Source: Desulfofundulus thermosubterraneus DSM 16057 (GTDB taxonomy: Bacteria; Bacillota; Desulfotomaculia; Desulfotomaculales; Desulfovirgulaceae). Taken from it: 64,000 bases of DNA. The stretch spans positions 1 through 64,000 of the forward strand of contig NZ_FQZM01000019.1 of the NCBI RefSeq assembly GCF_900142025.1, written 5' to 3'. Below the pieces are notes generated by a model. It searched no databases and was not told where the DNA came from. It saw only the letters and a list, made by a program, of their open reading frames with translations. The position numbers were made by a program, and so were the translations under genes. Positions 43,809 through 52,967 of this stretch are shown piece by piece (the first letter of the stretch is position 1; every line of letters starts with the position of its first letter).

Positions 43809-44468
43809 GTGGAACTCGTCCGTAACCTGGTCCAGAACCTGATTGTGATCGTAGTCCTGGCAGTTTTTCTGGAAATGTTGCTGCCGGCCGGCGACATGCG
43901 GCGCTATGTGAAAATGGTTATGGGACTGCTAATTATCGTGGTGGTTTTGCAGGCTATAGGGGGGGTGGTGCGGGGGGAATGGCAGCAGGATCTGCCGGAA
44001 CCGGCTATAACCGGTACTCCGCCAGGAGTCCCGGATTTGACGGATATTGTGGCGGCCGGGCAGCGTTTAAAGGACGGGCAACAGCAAAAAGCCCTGGAGG
44101 AGTACCGGCAGGGCCTCTCCCGCCAGATCGCCGCCCTGGCAGGTTTAAACAAGGAGGTACAGGTGGTAAAAGCACAGGTGGAGATTTATACGGATCCCGG
44201 GGACAGGCGTTTCGGACAAATCCGGAAGGTTCTACTTTTACTGGCCGCGGCTTCCCCTGATGCCCGGGAAAAGGGGGCCAGGCGGGATGCCCCTTTGGTG
44301 GACCCGGTAACCATTGATGTGGGCGGCCGGGATCTATCAGGGAATGATGTTACGGGTTTGAAACCAGGGTCGGAAGCGGAAAGGGCAGCGCAACAGCTGG
44401 CCAAAACGGTAGCCAATTTCTATAACCTCTCGCCTGAACAGGTTAAGGTGCACTGGGTGAGTTACTGA
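43809..44468 (+). CDS. spoIIIAF: Stage III sporulation protein AF
   Basis: Protein of 219 residues with two N-terminal membrane helices (LIVIVVLAVFLEMLL and VMGLLIIVVVLQAIGG) and a soluble C-terminal domain that in the family has a ring-building motif fold. It ends NLSPEQVKVHWVSY. GTG 43809 has GGAGGG upstream. Confidence 0.9.
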   Translation: MELVRNLVQNLIVIVVLAVFLEMLLPAGDMRRYVKMVMGLLIIVVVLQAIGGVVRGEWQQDLPEPAITGTPPGVPDLTDIVAAGQRLKDGQQQKALEEYRQGLSRQIAALAGLNKEVQVVKAQVEIYTDPGDRRFGQIRKVLLLLAAASPDAREKGARRDAPLVDPVTIDVGGRDLSGNDVTGLKPGSEAERAAQQLAKTVANFYNLSPEQVKVHWVSY

Positions 44469-44502
44469 CGACTGACGACTATTTTTGAGGAGGTCGGTGA
44501 AG

Positions 44503-45141
44503 GTGTTTATCTGGGATGCATGGAAGAAATTCCTGGGAAACCGGGAGGAAGGGGATCTCCCTCCGAAAATGACGCGGCGCCAGCTCGGAGTGCTGGGCGG
44601 CCTGGTTGCCCTGGGGGTAGTCCTGCTCCTTTTGGGGAGTGTAAGCCTTCCGGCAAAAGGAAAACCGCCGGTGAATGAAGGGAACCATCCCCCCCAGGAA
44701 AGCCTGGCCGAACAACCGGATGATTCCAATATGGCCCGCCAGGAGGCAGCCCTGGAGGAAAAGTTGCGGGAAATGCTTGGACAAGTAGAGGGGGCCGGCA
44801 AGGTGAAGGTAACGGTACGCCTGGCCAGTTCCAGCCGGGAGGAATATGCCGTGAACACCACCACCGGGCGCAAAACCACCCAGGAAAAGGACCAGGCGGG
44901 GGGGACCAGGGTAACCAGTGAAGATACCGGTAGCGACCAGCTGGTTTTAATCCGTTCCGGCCAGGGGGAAATACCGGTGGTGGAACAGGAAATTGCCGCC
45001 CGGGTGGCGGGAGTGCTGGTGGTGGCCGATGGAGCCCGGGATCCCCTGGTGAAGGCCCGGCTTTTCCAGGCTGTGCAGGTGGCCCTGGGTATTGAACCAC
45101 AAAAAATCCTGGTATTACCGCGGGAAAGGGGAGAGATTTAA
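44503..45141 (+). CDS. spoIIIAG: Stage III sporulation protein AG
   Basis: Protein of about 212 residues. A single membrane helix (LGGLVALGVVLLLLGSVSL) is followed by the ring-building domain, marked by LEEKLREMLGQVEGAGKVKV and a variable basic loop. SpoIIIAG builds the large mother-cell ring of the channel. GTG 44503 is preferred for its spacing to GAGGAGG; GTG 44497 is possible. The TAA overlaps the ATG of spoIIIAH. Confidence 0.92.
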   Translation: MFIWDAWKKFLGNREEGDLPPKMTRRQLGVLGGLVALGVVLLLLGSVSLPAKGKPPVNEGNHPPQESLAEQPDDSNMARQEAALEEKLREMLGQVEGAGKVKVTVRLASSSREEYAVNTTTGRKTTQEKDQAGGTRVTSEDTGSDQLVLIRSGQGEIPVVEQEIAARVAGVLVVADGARDPLVKARLFQAVQVALGIEPQKILVLPRERGEI

Positions 45142-45710
45142 TGCATACCATCATGATCCAGAAAAGGATCCTTCTGGCCTTCTTGCTGGGTTTGCTGGGA
45201 TTAACATTGCTTGTTCTGGGCTGGCAGGGTGCTCCCGGGCAGATGAAACGGCAGGATGACGGTGCACCGGTGTCAGCAAATAATATGCCTGCCGCCCAGG
45301 GGACAGCAGCGGGAACTGTGCCGGAGTCGCCCCGGCAGGTTCAGGATGTGTCCCGGGATGGAGCGGCCTTTTTTGTGGAGTATCGCCTGGACCGGGAGCG
45401 CACCAGGGGCCAGCAGCTGGAACTGCTGCGGGAAATCATCAACAACCCCCAGGCCGCGGCCGAAACCCGCAGGACCGCCCAGGAGCGGCTGCTGGCCATC
45501 AGCCAGAGCATGGCCCGGGAAGTTGAAGTGGAAAATCTGCTCCGGGCCAAGGGCTTCAAGGACGCCGCCGTATCATTAGACGACCGGGGTGCCACCGTGG
45601 TAGTCCAGGCGGCCCGCATCTCCCCCGAGGAGGCCACCCGCATTGCCGAACTGGTGTCCCGGGGAACGGGGGTAGCGGAGCAGGATGTGGTGATTATTCC
45701 CAGGCCGTAG
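45141..45710 (+). CDS. spoIIIAH: Stage III sporulation protein AH
   Basis: Protein of 189 residues with an N-terminal membrane helix (LLAFLLGLLGLTLLVLGW) and a C-terminal domain (REVEVENLLRAKGFKDAAVS, then AARISPEEATRIAELV) that binds SpoIIQ across the intermembrane space in the family. FVEYRLDRERTRGQQLELLR is the conserved helix. It is the last gene of the operon; a terminator follows. Confidence 0.94.
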   Translation: MHTIMIQKRILLAFLLGLLGLTLLVLGWQGAPGQMKRQDDGAPVSANNMPAAQGTAAGTVPESPRQVQDVSRDGAAFFVEYRLDRERTRGQQLELLREIINNPQAAAETRRTAQERLLAISQSMAREVEVENLLRAKGFKDAAVSLDDRGATVVVQAARISPEEATRIAELVSRGTGVAEQDVVIIPRP

Positions 45711-45716
45711 TAAAGA

Positions 45717-45745
45717 AAGGGAGCAACCGTAAGTGGTGCTCCCTT
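45717..45745 (+). terminator. Terminator of the spoIIIA operon
   Basis: A 9-bp stem AAGGGAGCA/TGCTCCCTT around a short loop. The T-run is weak (TTAAAAATTT), so efficiency is uncertain. Confidence 0.7.
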
Positions 45746-45795
45746 AAAAATTTCCTGATACACAAAACACGAAAAATGCTACAATGTAAATAATA

Positions 45796-45825
45796 AGCAA
45801 ACTGCTATCTTTCACCGGGAAAAGT
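45796..45825 (+). promoter_or_regulatory. Two-block motif upstream of the Crp/Fnr gene
   Basis: Block one AGCAAACTGCT (45796-45806) is a palindrome of AGCA/TGCT around three bases. Block two TTTCACCGGGAAAAGT starts 3 bases later. The same two blocks recur before the transporter gene at 46819 with a gap of 13 bases. The pair may be operators of the regulator encoded here. Confidence 0.5.
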
Positions 45826-45935
45826 TTCATCAGGACTGTAAACATTATGACAAAAATAAGGGTGTTTTTGCTGTCTGGTAGGTGGCAGTTGGATTGTCAA
45901 TTGCCTGACATTATTTATCTGGTGGAGGAGAGGTA

Positions 45936-46598
45936 ATGAAGGTTAAAAAAGCAGGATTGGAGGATGGGCAGTTAAAAGAGCAGTTAAAGGGTCACGGTAC
46001 GGCCATTGATTATCCCCGGGGTCAATTAATTTTTTCCTCTGGGGAAGTTGCAGACAGGGTTTATTTCATTCAGAAGGGGTTAATTAAAATTTACTACCTG
46101 GCCGGAGACGGCCGCCGGGTTACTGTGGCTTTACGTCATCCCGGAGAATTTGTTGGCCTGGCCGAGGCTTTGTGCGGCATGGAGCGTATCTGTTTTGCCG
46201 AGGCCGTGGAAGATGTAAATATTTTGGTGTTCAAACGAGATGACTTTCTTAAACTCCTCACCTCAAAACCTGCCCTGGCGGTAAAAATAGCGCAAATACT
46301 GGGGAAGAGAATCCGGGAAGCCCAGAACACCATATACGAAATTGTTTCCTGGCCCGTTGCAGGACGGCTGGCTCTTCTGCTCCTTAAACTGGCCGAACGC
46401 ACAGACACAACGGGAAAAATGGAACTGGTAGAAATCAACCTGCGCCTTACCCATGAGGAAATTGCATGCATGATTGGCACTTCCCGCCCCACTGTTACCA
46501 CCCTTTTAAACACATTTAAACAAGAAGGGGCCATTACCGTGGAAGGGCGTGAAATCAAAAAAATTCGACCTGCAAAACTACTTAAGTGGATAGATTAA
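45936..46598 (+). CDS. Crp/Fnr-family transcription regulator
   Basis: Regulator of 220 residues. The N-terminal effector domain reads GQLIFSSGEVADRVYFIQKG and FVGLAEALCG. The C-terminal winged helix is LRLTHEEIACMIGTSRPTVTTLLN. There is no N-terminal cysteine cluster of the Fnr kind; only three cysteines occur and they are scattered, so an iron-sulfur sensor is unlikely. Such proteins usually sense small molecules or redox-active ligands. It lies 272 bp upstream of the transporter and redox genes and probably controls them, as both promoters share a motif. GGAGGAGAGG precedes ATG 45936. Confidence 0.88.
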   Translation: MKVKKAGLEDGQLKEQLKGHGTAIDYPRGQLIFSSGEVADRVYFIQKGLIKIYYLAGDGRRVTVALRHPGEFVGLAEALCGMERICFAEAVEDVNILVFKRDDFLKLLTSKPALAVKIAQILGKRIREAQNTIYEIVSWPVAGRLALLLLKLAERTDTTGKMELVEINLRLTHEEIACMIGTSRPTVTTLLNTFKQEGAITVEGREIKKIRPAKLLKWID

Positions 46599-46603
46599 AG
46601 AGT

Positions 46604-46640
46604 AACCCAGTTTCAACTGGGTTTCATTTTTTTTTTTTTT
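46604..46640 (+). terminator. Terminator after the Crp/Fnr gene
   Basis: Stem AACCCAGT/ACTGGGTT with a TTCA loop (46604-46623), followed by a long T-run (46627-46640). Confidence 0.9.
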
Positions 46641-46818
46641 GTAAGCAAGATAACAAATCTTCAGTATGTTAGGAAACTGCACGTTTTAAAAGTTTCTGTT
46701 ATATTGGCCATAAGTATATGCTGAATAAAGCTGTGCAAAAAAGGGGGGAGTGAAAGCTTTTTATGAACTAAAAGAAAGTAAATAAAGTACTGCGACAAAA
46801 GAAAAGGTTAAAATGGTG

Positions 46819-46858
46819 AGCAAACTGCTATTAAGGAAGAATTTTCACCTGGAAAAGT
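46819..46858 (+). promoter_or_regulatory. Two-block motif upstream of the SLC13-type transporter gene
   Basis: AGCAAACTGCT (46819-46829) and TTTCACCTGGAAAAGT (starting at 46843) match the pair in front of the Crp/Fnr gene, one base different in block two. The gap is 13 rather than 3 bases, an extra 10 bases or about one helical turn. Candidate operators of the neighbouring Crp/Fnr protein. Confidence 0.5.
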
Positions 46859-46870
46859 GGAGGGGACTTT

Positions 46871-48379
46871 ATGCGGGGTAATGGCGATCTGAAGTGGTAC
46901 ATACGGTTCGTACCCGGATTTATGGTCGAGAATGCCAGAAAGGCAGGACTGGATCCAAACACGGCCTTTCCTGGTTTTGTGGTAGCGTGGATCGCCTTTT
47001 TCATCATTCTTTCCTTACCTGTTCCGCCGGGGTTAAAGCCTGCGGGATTGGCAGCGGCTGCGGTAGCCGTCTGGGCCGTCATTATGTGGATTACCGAAGC
47101 AATGCCGGTTGGAGTGACGGGACTGCTCATTCCGCTCCTTTTGGTGTTAACTGGTGCTCAGAAAAAAATTCCCCAGGCCTTTGGGGGGTTTAGTCAGGAC
47201 GTATCCTTTTTGGTTCTGGGTTCCTTCATTTTTGCCGCCATCATGCAGAGCACCGGTCTCGATAGAAGGATTGCCCTGGCCGTACTGAGCAGGGTTAAGC
47301 CGCGTGTTGACCAGGTGATCAAAGGATTAATGGCTGTAAATATTGCTTTAAGCTTGATCATCCCGGCGGCGGTTTCCAGGTCGGCTGTACTCCTGCCCAT
47401 TGTCAAGGGCATCATGGAATTGTTTGAAGAAACCCCTGAAGGCAGGAGGGCCAGGGGAGCACTGGCTATAACGGGCCTGTGTTATTTCCCCATGGTTGGT
47501 GGAATTCTGCTTCTCACTGCCCACATGCCTAACGTGATAATGGCCGGTCTATTCGAAAAGGAGCTGGGGTATCAGTTAAATTATGCCAGGTGGTTCTGGT
47601 TGCACTGGCCGGTTATAGGCTTGCTCCCTGTTATGTTTCTGATCATAAGGAAGCAGCTGAATGTGGGCGGAATCTCAGTGCCCGGCGGAACTGATTTCAT
47701 TCAGTGTGAGAAGAAAAACATGGGTAAAATGAGCTTTATAGAATGGCTTGTACTGGCAATCTTTGCTGTTGCGGTTCTGCTCTGGATCACAGAACCACAG
47801 CACAAGATAAAGACAGGCCTGGCCACCCTAATTGCCCTGGGAATTTTCTTTATACCCGGGTTGCTGCCCACTCCATGGAAAACGTTACAGAACAAAACCA
47901 TTTGGGGAACGTGGCTTTTGTTGGCCGGAGCACTATCTTTGGCCAGCGCAATCAGTGCTACGGGTCTTTCGGAGTGGATTGCCGGGTATGCAGGAATGTA
48001 CTTTAAAGGACAGCATTTCCTGGTTATCGTGGTCGGTTTCATCGTGCTCACCGCATTTGTCAGGATATTTATGCTCAGCAATGTGGCTGCGGTATCCATG
48101 CTGGCGCCGATACTGATATCCCTGTCCAGGGTACTTAACTTAAACCCGGTAGCCTTTACTTTGCTGGTGGGAAATTTTGACACCTTCTCCTTCCTTGTTC
48201 CCACTCAGGTAACCGCCTGTGTGATTGCTTACGGGACGGGAACTTTTGACACGAAGACCTACGCCAGAGTAGGAATACCGATCATGGTGGCAACTCTCCT
48301 TTACTTTGTGCTGGTTATGATGCCCTGGTATGCTGTTAACGGCTTACCCGTTTGGGGCGGGTATGTCACATGGAGGTGA
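46871..48379 (+). CDS. SLC13/DASS-family anion transporter with altered SNT motifs
   Basis: Membrane protein of 502 residues with about 12 hydrophobic segments, related to sodium-coupled dicarboxylate/sulfate symporters. Family marks are WAVIMWITEAMPVGVTGLLI and the repeat VAAVSMLAPI. Both ion-binding SNT motifs are changed: the first reads SRS (169-171), the second SNV (403-405). Substrate cannot be assigned from this. Position upstream of an APS-reductase-like operon suggests import of a sulfur oxyanion, sulfonate or dicarboxylate. AAGTGGAGG precedes ATG 46871. Confidence 0.8.
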   Translation: MRGNGDLKWYIRFVPGFMVENARKAGLDPNTAFPGFVVAWIAFFIILSLPVPPGLKPAGLAAAAVAVWAVIMWITEAMPVGVTGLLIPLLLVLTGAQKKIPQAFGGFSQDVSFLVLGSFIFAAIMQSTGLDRRIALAVLSRVKPRVDQVIKGLMAVNIALSLIIPAAVSRSAVLLPIVKGIMELFEETPEGRRARGALAITGLCYFPMVGGILLLTAHMPNVIMAGLFEKELGYQLNYARWFWLHWPVIGLLPVMFLIIRKQLNVGGISVPGGTDFIQCEKKNMGKMSFIEWLVLAIFAVAVLLWITEPQHKIKTGLATLIALGIFFIPGLLPTPWKTLQNKTIWGTWLLLAGALSLASAISATGLSEWIAGYAGMYFKGQHFLVIVVGFIVLTAFVRIFMLSNVAAVSMLAPILISLSRVLNLNPVAFTLLVGNFDTFSFLVPTQVTACVIAYGTGTFDTKTYARVGIPIMVATLLYFVLVMMPWYAVNGLPVWGGYVTWR

Positions 48380-48452
48380 TGAAGCCCGGGTTTAAGTTCA
48401 GTTAGTTGTAAGGAGTTATCAAATAAAGATTGATTTGGGGAGGTTTTAGAAT

Positions 48453-50210
48453 ATGGCTGCAAAACTGCCTGCGAAACTCGAAGAGGTGGGAGAGGTAAGG
48501 CTTGAGACTGACATTTTGATTATCGGTGCCGGTAACGCCGGCTGCTATGCTGCCATTGAGGCCAAGCGCCGTCGTCCCGATCTGCGGGTCACCCTGATGG
48601 AAAAAGCCCACATCGATCGCAGCGGCTGCCTGGCCTCAGGCATGGATGCCATCAATACTTACATTAAGAAAAACGAAACCGTGGAAAACCTGGTTCGCTG
48701 GAGCCGCGCCCAGGCAGGAGGTCTCTTGCGGGAAGACCTGACCATTACCATGGCCGAACTTTTAAATCAGGCCATTGAAGAATGGGAAGAGTGGGGCCTG
48801 CCCATTAAAAAGGACGAAAACGGGGAATACCTGGCCCGGGGGCGCTGGGATATTGCCATCCAGGGTTCAGAGATGAAGGTGATCCTGGCCGAGAAGGTGC
48901 GGGAATACGGCTGCGAAGTTTTAAACCGGGTGGTGGCCACCAATTATCTCCTCGATGGTGACCGCGTTATCGGCGCCATGGGGTTTGGTGTCCGGGACGG
49001 CAAGTTTTATATTATTAAAGCCGGAGCGACCATTGTGGCCACCGGAGGAGCAGCCGGGCTATATAAACCCTATACCAACGATGGCGTTGATAGCCACCAC
49101 CAGATCTGGTATTGCCCCTTTAACGTGGGTACCGGTTATGCCATGGGTATTCGGGCCGGTGCGGAAATGACCACCTTCGAGATGCGCTGGTGCGCTGTGC
49201 GTACCAAGGATTTTAACGGGCCCATTGACACCATTTCGGTAGGTTATAAAGCGCCTATGATTAACGCCAAAGGGGAGAAAATTTTAGCCGAACGGTATGC
49301 TCACATGGGCGGTGATGCTTCTCCTCGTTTCGTGCGGGCCAACGCACCGATGGAAGAATGGCTGGCCGGCAGGGGCCCCTGTTATGTTGATACCCGTCAT
49401 ATGACTCCAGAACAGGTCAAGACCCTGAAAATAGATTATCTGAATGAGCGTCCCAGCTTTGTACTCTTCCTGGCTGCCCGCGGTCAGGACATTACCAGGG
49501 AGCCCATTGAGGTCTACGGTAGCGACCCCTACATCGTGGGAGGCCATACGGCCAGCGGGTACTGGATTGATGTTAAGCGTGCTACTACCCTGCCCGGTCT
49601 TTTTGCCTGCGGCGATGTGGCCGGTGGGGTACCGAACAAGTTTGTCGGCGGTTGTGCTGCCGAAGGAATGCTGGCGGCCCGGGGGGCTGTCGAATACCTG
49701 GAATCCCTGGCAGACAGGGGTCAGGTGGATGAGTCTCTTGTGGCAGCGGAAAAGGCGCGGGTTTATGCACCGGCCATCAGGCAGGTTCGGGAAGGGGATG
49801 GTGTTATCCCGCGGGAAATGGAGGAACGCCTTCAGCGGCTTATGGACGAATATGCAGGTGGTGTGCACCAGTTTTACCGGATGAACCGGGAAAGACTGGA
49901 ATATGCGCTGAAACACCTGGCTATTTTGAAGGATCAAACCAGGTATCTTGTAGCCCACGATTTACACGAGCTAATGGAAGCTCATGAAATAATTGACCGG
50001 CTGGATGTAGCGGAAGTGCTGGTACATCACCTGTTGTTCCGTGAGGAAACCCGCTGGCCGGGCTGGCAGAACAGGGTGGACTTCCCCGAGCGGGATGATA
50101 CCCGTTTCGATTGCTTTGTCAACTCCCGGCGTAACCCGCAAACCGGCGAGATAGAAGTATTTACCAGGCCATATGAACAGATAATCCCTGGAGATCGTTA
50201 CCGGCCATAA
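48453..50210 (+). CDS. AprA-like flavoprotein (APS reductase alpha-subunit family)
   Basis: FAD protein of 585 residues in the fumarate-reductase/APS-reductase superfamily. FAD binding is TDILIIGAGNAGCYAAIEAK. Residues matching the APS-binding positions of A. fulgidus AprA (N74, W234, R265, H398) are seen as N68 in DAINTY, W219 in QIWYCP, R250 in VRTKDFNGP and H365 in GGHTASG. The C-terminal region (DLHELMEAHEIIDRLDVAEV, LLFREETRWPGWQNRVDFPE) is clearly AprA-like. It is about 75 residues shorter than typical AprA. The order aprA-like then aprB-like is the reverse of the usual aprBA. It may reduce or oxidise APS or an analogue. Confidence 0.75.
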   Translation: MAAKLPAKLEEVGEVRLETDILIIGAGNAGCYAAIEAKRRRPDLRVTLMEKAHIDRSGCLASGMDAINTYIKKNETVENLVRWSRAQAGGLLREDLTITMAELLNQAIEEWEEWGLPIKKDENGEYLARGRWDIAIQGSEMKVILAEKVREYGCEVLNRVVATNYLLDGDRVIGAMGFGVRDGKFYIIKAGATIVATGGAAGLYKPYTNDGVDSHHQIWYCPFNVGTGYAMGIRAGAEMTTFEMRWCAVRTKDFNGPIDTISVGYKAPMINAKGEKILAERYAHMGGDASPRFVRANAPMEEWLAGRGPCYVDTRHMTPEQVKTLKIDYLNERPSFVLFLAARGQDITREPIEVYGSDPYIVGGHTASGYWIDVKRATTLPGLFACGDVAGGVPNKFVGGCAAEGMLAARGAVEYLESLADRGQVDESLVAAEKARVYAPAIRQVREGDGVIPREMEERLQRLMDEYAGGVHQFYRMNRERLEYALKHLAILKDQTRYLVAHDLHELMEAHEIIDRLDVAEVLVHHLLFREETRWPGWQNRVDFPERDDTRFDCFVNSRRNPQTGEIEVFTRPYEQIIPGDRYRP

Positions 50211-50233
50211 TTCCGACAGGAGGTTGATTACTG

Positions 50234-50557
50234 GTGCCGCCAAAGGTTAATCTCCAAAAATGTGACGGTTGCCGTGCTGAAAGCGAAGCCCTTTGTGTAC
50301 AAATATGCCCTGGGGATTTGATGGCTCTGGATGAAAATAATGGAAAGGCATATTGCCGTTCGGCACGGGACTGCTGGGATTGTATGTCCTGCGTGAAAGC
50401 CTGCCCCAATGGAGCCATTGAAACCCGTCTACCTTACCAGTTGGGTTATTATCCGGCCAAGCTTATTCCGCTGGTTGGAAGCAATAAAATCAGCTGGACT
50501 GTTGTGGATATTCACGGTAAGGTAGAACGCTTCACCTTTAAAAACAGGAATGACTAA
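50234..50557 (+). CDS. AprB-like ferredoxin subunit
   Basis: Protein of 107 residues with eight cysteines for two [4Fe-4S] clusters: CDGCRAESEALCVQICPGD and CWDCMSCVKACPNG. The end ISWTVVDIHGKVERFTFKNR is close to the C-terminal region of AprB, but the longer AprB tail that wraps round AprA is missing. It should carry electrons to the flavoprotein encoded directly upstream. GTG 50234 follows AGGAGG. A strong GC hairpin lies between it and the next gene. Confidence 0.8.
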   Translation: MPPKVNLQKCDGCRAESEALCVQICPGDLMALDENNGKAYCRSARDCWDCMSCVKACPNGAIETRLPYQLGYYPAKLIPLVGSNKISWTVVDIHGKVERFTFKNRND

Positions 50558-50564
50558 GAATTAA

Positions 50565-50590
50565 GGGGCCGGCGGCCCGTTGCCGGCCCC
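50565..50590 (+). repeat. GC hairpin between the AprB-like and HdrA-like genes
   Basis: GGGGCCGGC (50565-50573) pairs exactly with GCCGGCCCC (50582-50590). Only a few T residues follow, so it could attenuate rather than stop transcription, changing the ratio of the two redox modules. Confidence 0.6.
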
Positions 50591-50617
50591 CGGTGTTTTC
50601 AGGGGGGGGGGAACACA

Positions 50618-52945
50618 GTGCCGCCAAAAATCGGTGTCTACCTGTGTCATTGTTACGGTGAAATTGGTAAAATTCTTGACCTGGAGAAATTATCCCAGCA
50701 GGCAGGTAAATGGCGCGGGGTTGCTGCCAGCATCCATTATCCTGGGTTATGTAGCGCTGACGGCCTGGAAATAATTGCTGAGGATGTGCGTCAGGGGCGT
50801 GTAGACCGGGTAGTGGTTGGAGCATGCTCACCAGCCGTACACCGGGATACCTTTCTTCGTCTTGCACGGCAGGTAGGCTTGAACGAACACTTCCTGGAAC
50901 GCTGTAACCTCAGGGAACAGTGCACCAGGGCCCACCGGGACCAGCCGGCGCTGGCGATGGCAAAGGCCCGTAATTTGCTAAAAATGGCCGTGGGGCGGTT
51001 GAGCCCGGCAGAATCCTTTGAACCGGTTAGTTCTTCAACTTCCCGGTCTGTACTGGTAGTCGGAGGAGGTATTGCCGGACTAACCGCAGCAGAGAATCTG
51101 GCCCGGGCCGGGGTTAACGTAACGCTGGTAGAAAAATCCCCTTTCCTGGGAGGCAAGGTGGCCCGGTTGCACCGCTATTACCCGCGCTTTTGCTCACCCC
51201 GGTGTGGGTTGGAGGTACTGATGGCGCGTTTGCTGGCTACGGGAAGGGTAACGGTGCACACCTTGACCGAGGTAACCGGTGTGCGTGGTACCGCCGGTAA
51301 CTTTACGGTGGAACTTTTAAAACAACCCCGTTACGTCAAGGATGCCTGCACTGGGTGCGGTGCCTGCCTTGAGGTTTGCCCGGTGGAGGTAGCACCCTCC
51401 GCAGCATTGCCACCGGGCAGGCAGCGGGCCATTGAAGGCCCGGGGTTATTTCCCTATCCTCTTAACTATGCCGTCAACCGTGTGTTTTGTCGTGGTAAAT
51501 CCTGCAGCCGGTGTGTGGAAGTCTGTCCGGCCGGGGCCATTGACCTGGACCAGGAGGAAGACAGGCTGAGCATTGGTGTGGACGCGATCATTCTGGCTGC
51601 GGGTTGGGAACCTTACGATGCCGGACGGATTAACAATTACGGCTACGGGCGTTTGCCTGGAGTAATTACCAGCATGGACCTGGAGGTTCTGGCCCGCCCG
51701 GACGGACCAACCGGTGGCCAGTTAATCCGTTCTCACGATAAAAAGCCCGTAAGGCGGGTGGCCTTTATCCAGTGTGCCGGCAGCCGTGATAAACAGCACC
51801 TTGCTTATTGTTCCGGTGTATGCTGTGCGGCCACATTAAAACAAATTGATTACGTACGGGCGGTGGCGCCGGGAGCCGGCATTTTTGTCTTTTACATGGA
51901 CATCCGTACTCCGGGCAACCTGGAAGAACTGTACCGCCGGGCACGGGAAGAACACGGTGCAGTTTTTATCCGGGGTAACCCCTATGCAGTGGAATGGGAC
52001 CCTGTGGCAGAAGAACTTGTCGTCACGGCTGATGATACCTTAAGTGGTTCACGGATAGCGGTACGGGCCGAACTGGTGGTACTGGCCACCGGTATGGTAC
52101 CCTGTGCCGTCCCGGCTTTTGAACGCCTGGAAAAGGACACAACCGGCTTTATCACCGGTCACCTGCCCTGTTCGCCCATGGAGGTGCGACGCGCGGGCAT
52201 TTATGTGGCCGGTTGTGCTCAGGAACCGATGGATGTGAGTACAAGCGTCAAAAGCGCCCTGGCTGCGGCAGCGGAATGTCTGGCTACTATCCAGAACCAG
52301 TCTGTGGTAGTTCCACCGGTAGTGGAGCGGCACAAGTGCGACCGGTGCGGGCGCTGTGTAGAGGAATGTCCCTACGGTGCCTGCAGCTTTGATACAGACG
52401 GTTATCCGGCGGTAAATCCTCCGGCCTGCCGTGGTTGTGGTATCTGTCAAGGGGGATGTCCCCTGAGATGTATTTACCTGCCGGGATTCAGTTCCCGGGA
52501 GATGGCCGGACTTATAGAAGCGGTGGACACGGGTAGCATGGATGAGCAACCTTGCGTACTGGCTTTCTTATGTGCCAACGATGCTTACCCGGCGCTGGAT
52601 CTGGCCGGCACCCGGGGGAACAGCTATGGGGCTAATATACTGACGGTCAGGGTTCCCTGTGCTGGAGCGGTGAATGCAGGCTGGATCAATGATGCGCTGC
52701 TCAGCGGGATAGACGGTGTACTGGTAGTAGGTTGCCGTACTACGGAGTGCCATTACGGGCGGGGTACATCCCTGGCCGAATCCCGGGTCAACAACTTGCG
52801 GGAAACCTTGCAGCGCATGCTGGTGGAACCCGAGCGGGTGCAGGTGCTCACTGCCGGTATTGAGGACGGACAGAGCCTGGTGGCAGCAATAAAAAGATTT
52901 GTAAAGCAGCTTCAAGAATTAGGTCCCAATCCTTTTAAAGAATGA
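50618..52945 (+). CDS. HdrA-MvhD fusion (QmoB-like electron-transfer flavoprotein)
   Basis: Protein of 775 residues. The N-terminal HdrA domain has YLCHCYGEIG and VVVGACSPAVHRDTF. FAD binding is VLVVGGGIAGLTAAENLARA (residues 145-164). A CTGCGACLEVC cluster and CRGKSCSRCVEVC cluster lie near 244-303, the HdrA cysteine loop is YCSGVCCAAT (397-406), and two more ferredoxin motifs follow (574-584, 604-614). Residues 645-770 are an MvhD domain (FLCANDAYPALDLAGT, VGCRTTECHYGRG). HdrA proteins can bifurcate electrons at flavin; here the partner is APS-reductase-like, as with the Qmo complex. GTG 50618 lies after a G-run. Confidence 0.88.
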   Translation: MPPKIGVYLCHCYGEIGKILDLEKLSQQAGKWRGVAASIHYPGLCSADGLEIIAEDVRQGRVDRVVVGACSPAVHRDTFLRLARQVGLNEHFLERCNLREQCTRAHRDQPALAMAKARNLLKMAVGRLSPAESFEPVSSSTSRSVLVVGGGIAGLTAAENLARAGVNVTLVEKSPFLGGKVARLHRYYPRFCSPRCGLEVLMARLLATGRVTVHTLTEVTGVRGTAGNFTVELLKQPRYVKDACTGCGACLEVCPVEVAPSAALPPGRQRAIEGPGLFPYPLNYAVNRVFCRGKSCSRCVEVCPAGAIDLDQEEDRLSIGVDAIILAAGWEPYDAGRINNYGYGRLPGVITSMDLEVLARPDGPTGGQLIRSHDKKPVRRVAFIQCAGSRDKQHLAYCSGVCCAATLKQIDYVRAVAPGAGIFVFYMDIRTPGNLEELYRRAREEHGAVFIRGNPYAVEWDPVAEELVVTADDTLSGSRIAVRAELVVLATGMVPCAVPAFERLEKDTTGFITGHLPCSPMEVRRAGIYVAGCAQEPMDVSTSVKSALAAAAECLATIQNQSVVVPPVVERHKCDRCGRCVEECPYGACSFDTDGYPAVNPPACRGCGICQGGCPLRCIYLPGFSSREMAGLIEAVDTGSMDEQPCVLAFLCANDAYPALDLAGTRGNSYGANILTVRVPCAGAVNAGWINDALLSGIDGVLVVGCRTTECHYGRGTSLAESRVNNLRETLQRMLVEPERVQVLTAGIEDGQSLVAAIKRFVKQLQELGPNPFKE

Positions 52946-52967
52946 ATTTATGCCGGAGGTTATCCCC

